NCBI GenBank assembly: GCA_017626655.1
Contig: JAGAIH010000475.1
Span: 1 to 15,516 of the forward strand
Direction: 5' to 3'
DNA from: Clostridia bacterium
GTDB lineage: Bacteria; Bacillota_A; Clostridia; Oscillospirales; CAG-272
DNA length: 15,516 bases
Numbering within the stretch: position 1 is the first letter of the stretch; each line of letters begins with the position of its first letter. Made by a program: the position numbers and the translations under genes. Under the pieces are notes generated by a model that made no database searches, had not been told where the DNA came from, and was given only the letters and a program-made list of their open reading frames with translations. Shown one piece after another: positions 12,346 through 15,516 of the stretch.

Positions 12346-13214
12346 ACCTTCTCCCTCCGTTTCTTGCCGAGGAAGCCCGTGGGACGGACCAGCAGAATGA
12401 TGATGAGGATGGAGAACTCAATGGCATCGGTGTAGGGGGCGATGGCGGTGATCTTGTAGGAGATGCACTCCACCATACCCAGAAGGATACCTCCCAGCAT
12501 AGCCCCGGGAATGGAGCCGATACCACCAATGACGGCGGCGGTGAAGGCCTTGATACCGGGCATGGCGCCCAGGGTCGAGGAGATGCTGGGAGCCTTGAGC
12601 AGGTAGAAAAGACCCGCCAGAGCCGCCAGGGCCGAGCCGATGGCGAAGGTGATGGTGATGATGCCGTTGACGTTGATGCCCATGAGCTGGGCGGCGCCCT
12701 TGTCCTCGGAGACGGCGATCATGGCGCGGCCGAGGCGGGTGTACTTGATGAACAGGGTCAGGGCGGCCATGACCACCACGGTGACGCCCAGGGTCACGAG
12801 AGCCGAGACCTGCATGGGAACACCCAGGATGGTGACCGAGCCGAAATCGTAGACCGTGACCATCTTGTTGGCCGAGCCGAAAATGATCTGGGCCAGGCTC
12901 TGGAGCAGGTAGCTGACACCGATGGCGGTAATCAGCACCGCCAGGGGAGAGGCTCCGCGCAGGGGCTTGTAGGCCACCTTCTCGATGAGGATACCCAGCA
13001 GGACACAGCCTACCACCGCCATGAAGATGGCCAGCAGGGGGTTGTTCAGGGCCATGAACACGTAGATGATGTAACCGCCGACCATGATGATGTCACCGTG
13101 GGCAAAGTTCAGCATCTTGGCGATGCCGTAGACCATGGTGTAGCCCAGGGCGATCATGGCGTAGATGCCGCCCAGGCTCAGGCCGTTGATCAGAGTGGAT
13201 AAAAACAGTTCCAT
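12342..13214 (-). CDS. livH: Branched-chain amino-acid ABC transporter permease LivH
   Basis: 290 residues, about eight hydrophobic segments. LivH marks are NGLSLGGIYAMIALGYTMVYG (10-30), MLNFAHGDIIMVGGYI (34-49), the coupling loop GRAMIAVSEDKGAAQLMGI (162-180), and AFTAAVIGGIGSIPGAMLGG in the last third. It forms the transmembrane channel with LivM. The start at 13214 has AAGGAAG upstream. There is no clear promoter directly before it; transcription probably comes from livJ by read-through of the hairpin at 13284-13326, so permease mRNA would be less abundant than binding-protein mRNA. Its stop overlaps the livM start. Confidence 0.95.
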   Translation of the reverse strand: MELFLSTLINGLSLGGIYAMIALGYTMVYGIAKMLNFAHGDIIMVGGYIIYVFMALNNPLLAIFMAVVGCVLLGILIEKVAYKPLRGASPLAVLITAIGVSYLLQSLAQIIFGSANKMVTVYDFGSVTILGVPMQVSALVTLGVTVVVMAALTLFIKYTRLGRAMIAVSEDKGAAQLMGINVNGIITITFAIGSALAALAGLFYLLKAPSISSTLGAMPGIKAFTAAVIGGIGSIPGAMLGGILLGMVECISYKITAIAPYTDAIEFSILIIILLVRPTGFLGKKRREKV

Positions 13215-13276
13215 AATTCTTCCTTACAAGGGAGTTTTTCGGGTGAAATCACACCGAATCAACTCCGCAATAAAAA

Positions 13277-13326
13277 GCCATAACTGCATATACCGACTCC
13301 GCGGGGTTGCGGGCCGATATATGCAG
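13277..13326 (-). terminator. Hairpin between livJ and livH, partial terminator
   Basis: On the minus strand CTGCATATA (13318-13326) pairs with TATATGCAG (13284-13292), and an inner stem CCGC/GCGG (about 13299-13310) extends it. TTATGGCTTTTTATTG follows, a T-rich tail starting right after the stem. Position just after livJ and before the co-directional permease genes fits a read-through terminator or mRNA-end stabiliser. Confidence 0.7.
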
Positions 13327-13362
13327 CTATTCTGTTTGATTGTGCGTTATGGGCCGACGGGC

Positions 13363-14538
13363 TTACTCAGCCGTATTGGCCTCCTTGATGACGTACTGGA
13401 TCGCGCCCTTGTTGACGTAGCCGGTGGTCTCCCACTTGATGTTCTCGCCGGTGACGCCCTTGGCCAGGGTGTAGCCGCCGTTGAACTGCTCCTTGAGGAT
13501 CTCGCAGAGGTCGGAGGCACTGATGGTCACGGGGATATCCTTACCCTCGTCCACGGCCTTCTTCATGGCGCCGTAGATGGCGTACACGCAGTCGTAGGCA
13601 GACGCGCCGAACTGGTTCAGGGTGTCGGCACCGAAGCGGGCCACGTACTTGTCGATGAACTCCTTGGCCATACCGTCGGTTGCCTTGGAGTTGAAGTGAG
13701 ACAGCATGGTGACCTTCTGGGGGATGGCGGAGATGTCGAAGCCGTCGATGTTGTCAATGCCGTCGAAGCCGTCGCAGCCGTAGTACACGGCGTCAGCGGC
13801 CAGGATGTCCTTGGCCTGGGTCATGAACAGGGAGGCGGGGGTGTAGTAGGTGGGCATGAAGATAAAGCCGCAGTTCTTCAGGGTGTCGATCTGGGTGGAG
13901 AAGTCCGAGGTGTTGGCGTCGGTGAAGTTGGTCTCGACCACAGTCACGGAAGCATCCAGATTGGCCTTGAACTGATCGTAGATACCCTTGGAGTAAGCCT
14001 CGTCGGACTTGTAGAAGGCGCCGATGGTCTGGCCCTTGTAGTTGGCGTTGACGAACTCAGCGGCGACCTTACCCTGGTTACCGTCGGCGAAGCACATCTG
14101 GTAGCCGTTGGGATTGGTGGGGATGTCATCACCCGAAGCGGAGGGGGTGAGGAAGAAGACGTTGTCGTCCGCGGACAGGTTCTTGAACTCCAGACCGGGA
14201 GCGGTGGTCACGGTACCGAGAGAGACCTGCATACCGCCCTCGTACAGAGCGGAGTAGTTGGTGGAGATGAGGGTGGCGTCGTGCTTGTCGTCCATGGCGA
14301 CCAGCTTGAACTTGACACCGTTCAGACCGCCGGCCTCGTTGATCTCGTCCACAGCCATCTGGGCGGCGTTCTGGACGGCGATACCGTACATGGCGGCGCC
14401 GCCGGTCAGAGGACCGGACACACCGATGACGAACTCGGTATTATTCTCTGCATAGTTCACGGGACCGCTGCAAGCGGCGAAGGCGCTGAGACAGAAGACG
14501 AGCGCCAGGATCACGGCAAAAGCCTTGGTAAGCTTCAT
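13363..14538 (-). CDS. livJ: Branched-chain amino-acid ABC transporter substrate-binding lipoprotein LivJ/LivK-like
   Basis: 391 residues from the ATG at 14538, which has a strong GGAGG site; a frame opening 14 codons earlier would start within the promoter spacer. The N-terminus is a lipoprotein signal: KLTK, a hydrophobic run, then SAFAAC with lipidated Cys23. The mature protein is a type I periplasmic-binding fold of the Leu/Ile/Val class: IGVSGPLTGGAAMYGIAVQ (about 52-70), AVDEINEAGG with the conserved NEAGG turn, then LVAMDDKHD, and later FFLTPSASGDD. On a Gram-positive surface it would capture the ligand and deliver it to LivHM. Ligand may be leucine, isoleucine, valine or another small amino acid or amide; sequence alone does not decide. 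The promoter lies at 14572-14599. Confidence 0.95.
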   Translation of the reverse strand: MKLTKAFAVILALVFCLSAFAACSGPVNYAENNTEFVIGVSGPLTGGAAMYGIAVQNAAQMAVDEINEAGGLNGVKFKLVAMDDKHDATLISTNYSALYEGGMQVSLGTVTTAPGLEFKNLSADDNVFFLTPSASGDDIPTNPNGYQMCFADGNQGKVAAEFVNANYKGQTIGAFYKSDEAYSKGIYDQFKANLDASVTVVETNFTDANTSDFSTQIDTLKNCGFIFMPTYYTPASLFMTQAKDILAADAVYYGCDGFDGIDNIDGFDISAIPQKVTMLSHFNSKATDGMAKEFIDKYVARFGADTLNQFGASAYDCVYAIYGAMKKAVDEGKDIPVTISASDLCEILKEQFNGGYTLAKGVTGENIKWETTGYVNKGAIQYVIKEANTAE

Positions 14539-14571
14539 GATGAAGTACCTCCTATAAAAAATACATATATA

Positions 14572-14599
14572 AGTATACAACTTTTTTTCACAATGTCAA
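14572..14599 (-). promoter_or_regulatory. Promoter of the liv operon
   Basis: Minus strand: -35 TTGACA (14594-14599), 16-nt spacer, -10 TATACT (14572-14577). A/T-rich tracts immediately upstream (about 14601-14640) could act as an UP element. The ATG is 33 nt past the -10 box. Confidence 0.85.
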
Positions 14600-14640
14600 G
14601 GGAATTTAAAATATTTTTTCAAAAAAACTTCATATTTGCG

Positions 14641-14672
14641 CCCAAAATAGTCCGGGGCGGTGGTATTTTGGG
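14641..14672. terminator. Inverted repeat between the esterase gene and the liv promoter
   Basis: CCCAAAATA (14641-14649) pairs perfectly with TATTTTGGG (14664-14672) around a 14-nt GC-rich loop. It may terminate the esterase mRNA (minus strand), although the T run only begins about 12 nt later. Alternatively it is an operator 42 nt upstream of the liv -35 box. Confidence 0.5.
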
Positions 14673-14719
14673 AGTCTGTTTGAATGTTCGCCCTGTTTTT
14701 CCTTCAGATCCCGACGGTC

Positions 14720-15516
14720 TTACTCACCCGTTGCGGATCCGCCACCGCCCAGGATCTCCACCGCCATCCGCCCGAAGACCCGTCCCAGCTCCAGCTCACA
14801 GACCGAATCGTAGTGGCCCCAGTCGGGGTCTCCCTCGGGCTCCTTGTGGATGGTGAAGCCCAGGTCGATGGTGGAGAAGTAGTGGTTCAAGGGGGAGAGC
14901 TTTGAGAACTGCTCCTTAGCCTCGTTGACGGTGGGGTAGGCGGGCTCGCAGTAGGGGCTGTTGGAGATGCCCGCGTCCACGAAATGGATACCGCCCTCGG
15001 CGGCGTAGTCGGACAGATCCTCGCGGAGATAGGCGGCGAAGGCCACCTGATTATCGTAGTAGTGGGAGGCCTTGAAATCGGTGGTGTCCGACTCCCCCTG
15101 CATCCAGCAGATGACCCCCACCCGGAGATCCACGCCGTGGGCGCGGAGGTTGTCCAGGTGGGTCGTGACGAAGTCCATGCAAGCCTCGTAGACCGAGCCG
15201 CGCCGACCCGCGCAGAGCCAATGGTGGTGGAGGGAGTAGCCCGACATGGTGTATTTGAGGATGTAGACCGTCTCGTCGGGGTAGGCGGCGGCCAGCACCT
15301 CGGCCATACCCACCTCGGGGCCGAAGAAGCCCGTGGTGGCGCCGCAGGTCATGTCCACGGGGACGAATTCGCCGTTTGAGGTGGCGTTGTGGTCGTCCAG
15401 GCAGTAGTTGATCCGCACCGACTCAAAGCCCTTCTCGTAGACGGCGTAGGCCTCCTCGCCGACGTTGTCCTTGAGGTAGGCGTTGATGGAGCTGCCCGTG
15501 GCGTTGCTCTGGCCCA
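14720..15516 (-). CDS. Sialate O-acetylesterase-family (SGNH/CE6-like) esterase, 5' end cut by window
   Basis: 264 residues are visible; the frame is open to the window edge, and the GTG at 15418 is an internal valine, not a start. The fragment begins with GQSNATG (residues 1-7), the nucleophile block of the SASA family (Ser3). FFGPEVGMAEVL follows near 63-74, then the hallmark ICWMQGESD (135-143), and a C-terminal DWGHYD with the expected Asp231-x-x-His234 pair of the catalytic triad. Known relatives remove acetyl groups from sialic acids or from plant polysaccharides such as xylan. Only a few residues before GQSN, plus any signal peptide, should be missing. With the glycoside-hydrolase-like gene at the other edge, it hints at glycan use. 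It may share no transcript with livJ, given the inverted repeat and promoter between them. Confidence 0.85.
   Translation of the reverse strand, partial: GQSNATGSSINAYLKDNVGEEAYAVYEKGFESVRINYCLDDHNATSNGEFVPVDMTCGATTGFFGPEVGMAEVLAAAYPDETVYILKYTMSGYSLHHHWLCAGRRGSVYEACMDFVTTHLDNLRAHGVDLRVGVICWMQGESDTTDFKASHYYDNQVAFAAYLREDLSDYAAEGGIHFVDAGISNSPYCEPAYPTVNEAKEQFSKLSPLNHYFSTIDLGFTIHKEPEGDPDWGHYDSVCELELGRVFGRMAVEILGGGGSATGE

Noticed and set aside
11326..12435. 369-codon plus-strand frame opposite livM
   Set aside because: Gln/Asp/His/Glu-rich antisense shadow of hydrophobic membrane codons.
13165..14856. 563-codon open frame on the plus strand opposite livJ
   Set aside because: Shadow of livJ: repetitive Gly/Val/Asp/His composition, no family resemblance, and it spans the liv promoter and two inverted repeats.
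15418..15420. GTG at 15418 as the start of the esterase gene
   Set aside because: The frame continues upstream to the window edge and includes the GQSN nucleophile block, so the GTG is an internal valine codon.

Overview
The window looks like the chromosome of a GC-rich anaerobic Firmicute, probably a gut Oscillospirales or Ruminococcaceae-type Clostridium. This is inferred from several things: Gram-positive-style GGAGG ribosome binding sites, housekeeping promoters of the TTGACA-17-TATAAT type, UPF0316, MmcQ/YjbR and nucleoside-kinase proteins of clostridial character, a lipoprotein-type amino-acid binding protein, and the intergenic repeats. I see no rRNA, tRNA, CRISPR array, phage gene or transposase.

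Left part (1-4614). A secreted glycoside-hydrolase-like protein runs off the left edge on the minus strand from its own promoter. A minus-strand run of five small genes follows: a 125-aa unknown, UPF0316 membrane protein, MazG-like pyrophosphohydrolase, membrane-anchored alpha/beta hydrolase and a 174-aa unknown. They are tightly spaced, apparently driven by one promoter at about 4108-4136, and end at a terminator at 1467-1499. An MmcQ/YjbR protein is transcribed divergently; the two back-to-back promoters share a 14-base sequence.

Middle (4615-9720). A small HAD phosphatase-like gene and a P-loop nucleoside (uridine-type) kinase lie on the minus strand. Between the HAD gene and what looks like its promoter sits a transposase-less inverted-repeat element of about 310 bp. 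The kinase has a leader of about 140 nt that ends in an intrinsic terminator just before the ribosome binding site, which suggests transcription attenuation. On the plus strand, type I mannose-6-phosphate isomerase and a ROK sugar kinase form a sugar-entry pair, separated by a 19-bp hairpin of GATACAAGA units and closed by a very strong terminator.

Right part (9721-15516). This is a complete branched-chain amino-acid type ABC importer, livJ-livH-livM-livG-livF in transcription order on the minus strand. Its genes overlap or nearly touch, except for a hairpin terminator between the binding-protein gene and the permease genes. A sialate O-acetylesterase-family (SGNH) esterase runs off the right edge. 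The two window edges therefore carry carbohydrate-active enzymes, while the core is nutrient uptake, sugar phosphorylation and nucleotide salvage or cleansing.

Most of the window is ordinary core genome. The observations most worth following are the kinase leader, the inverted-repeat element splitting the HAD promoter from its gene, and the shared divergent promoter box. I found no convincing new defence or mobile system.
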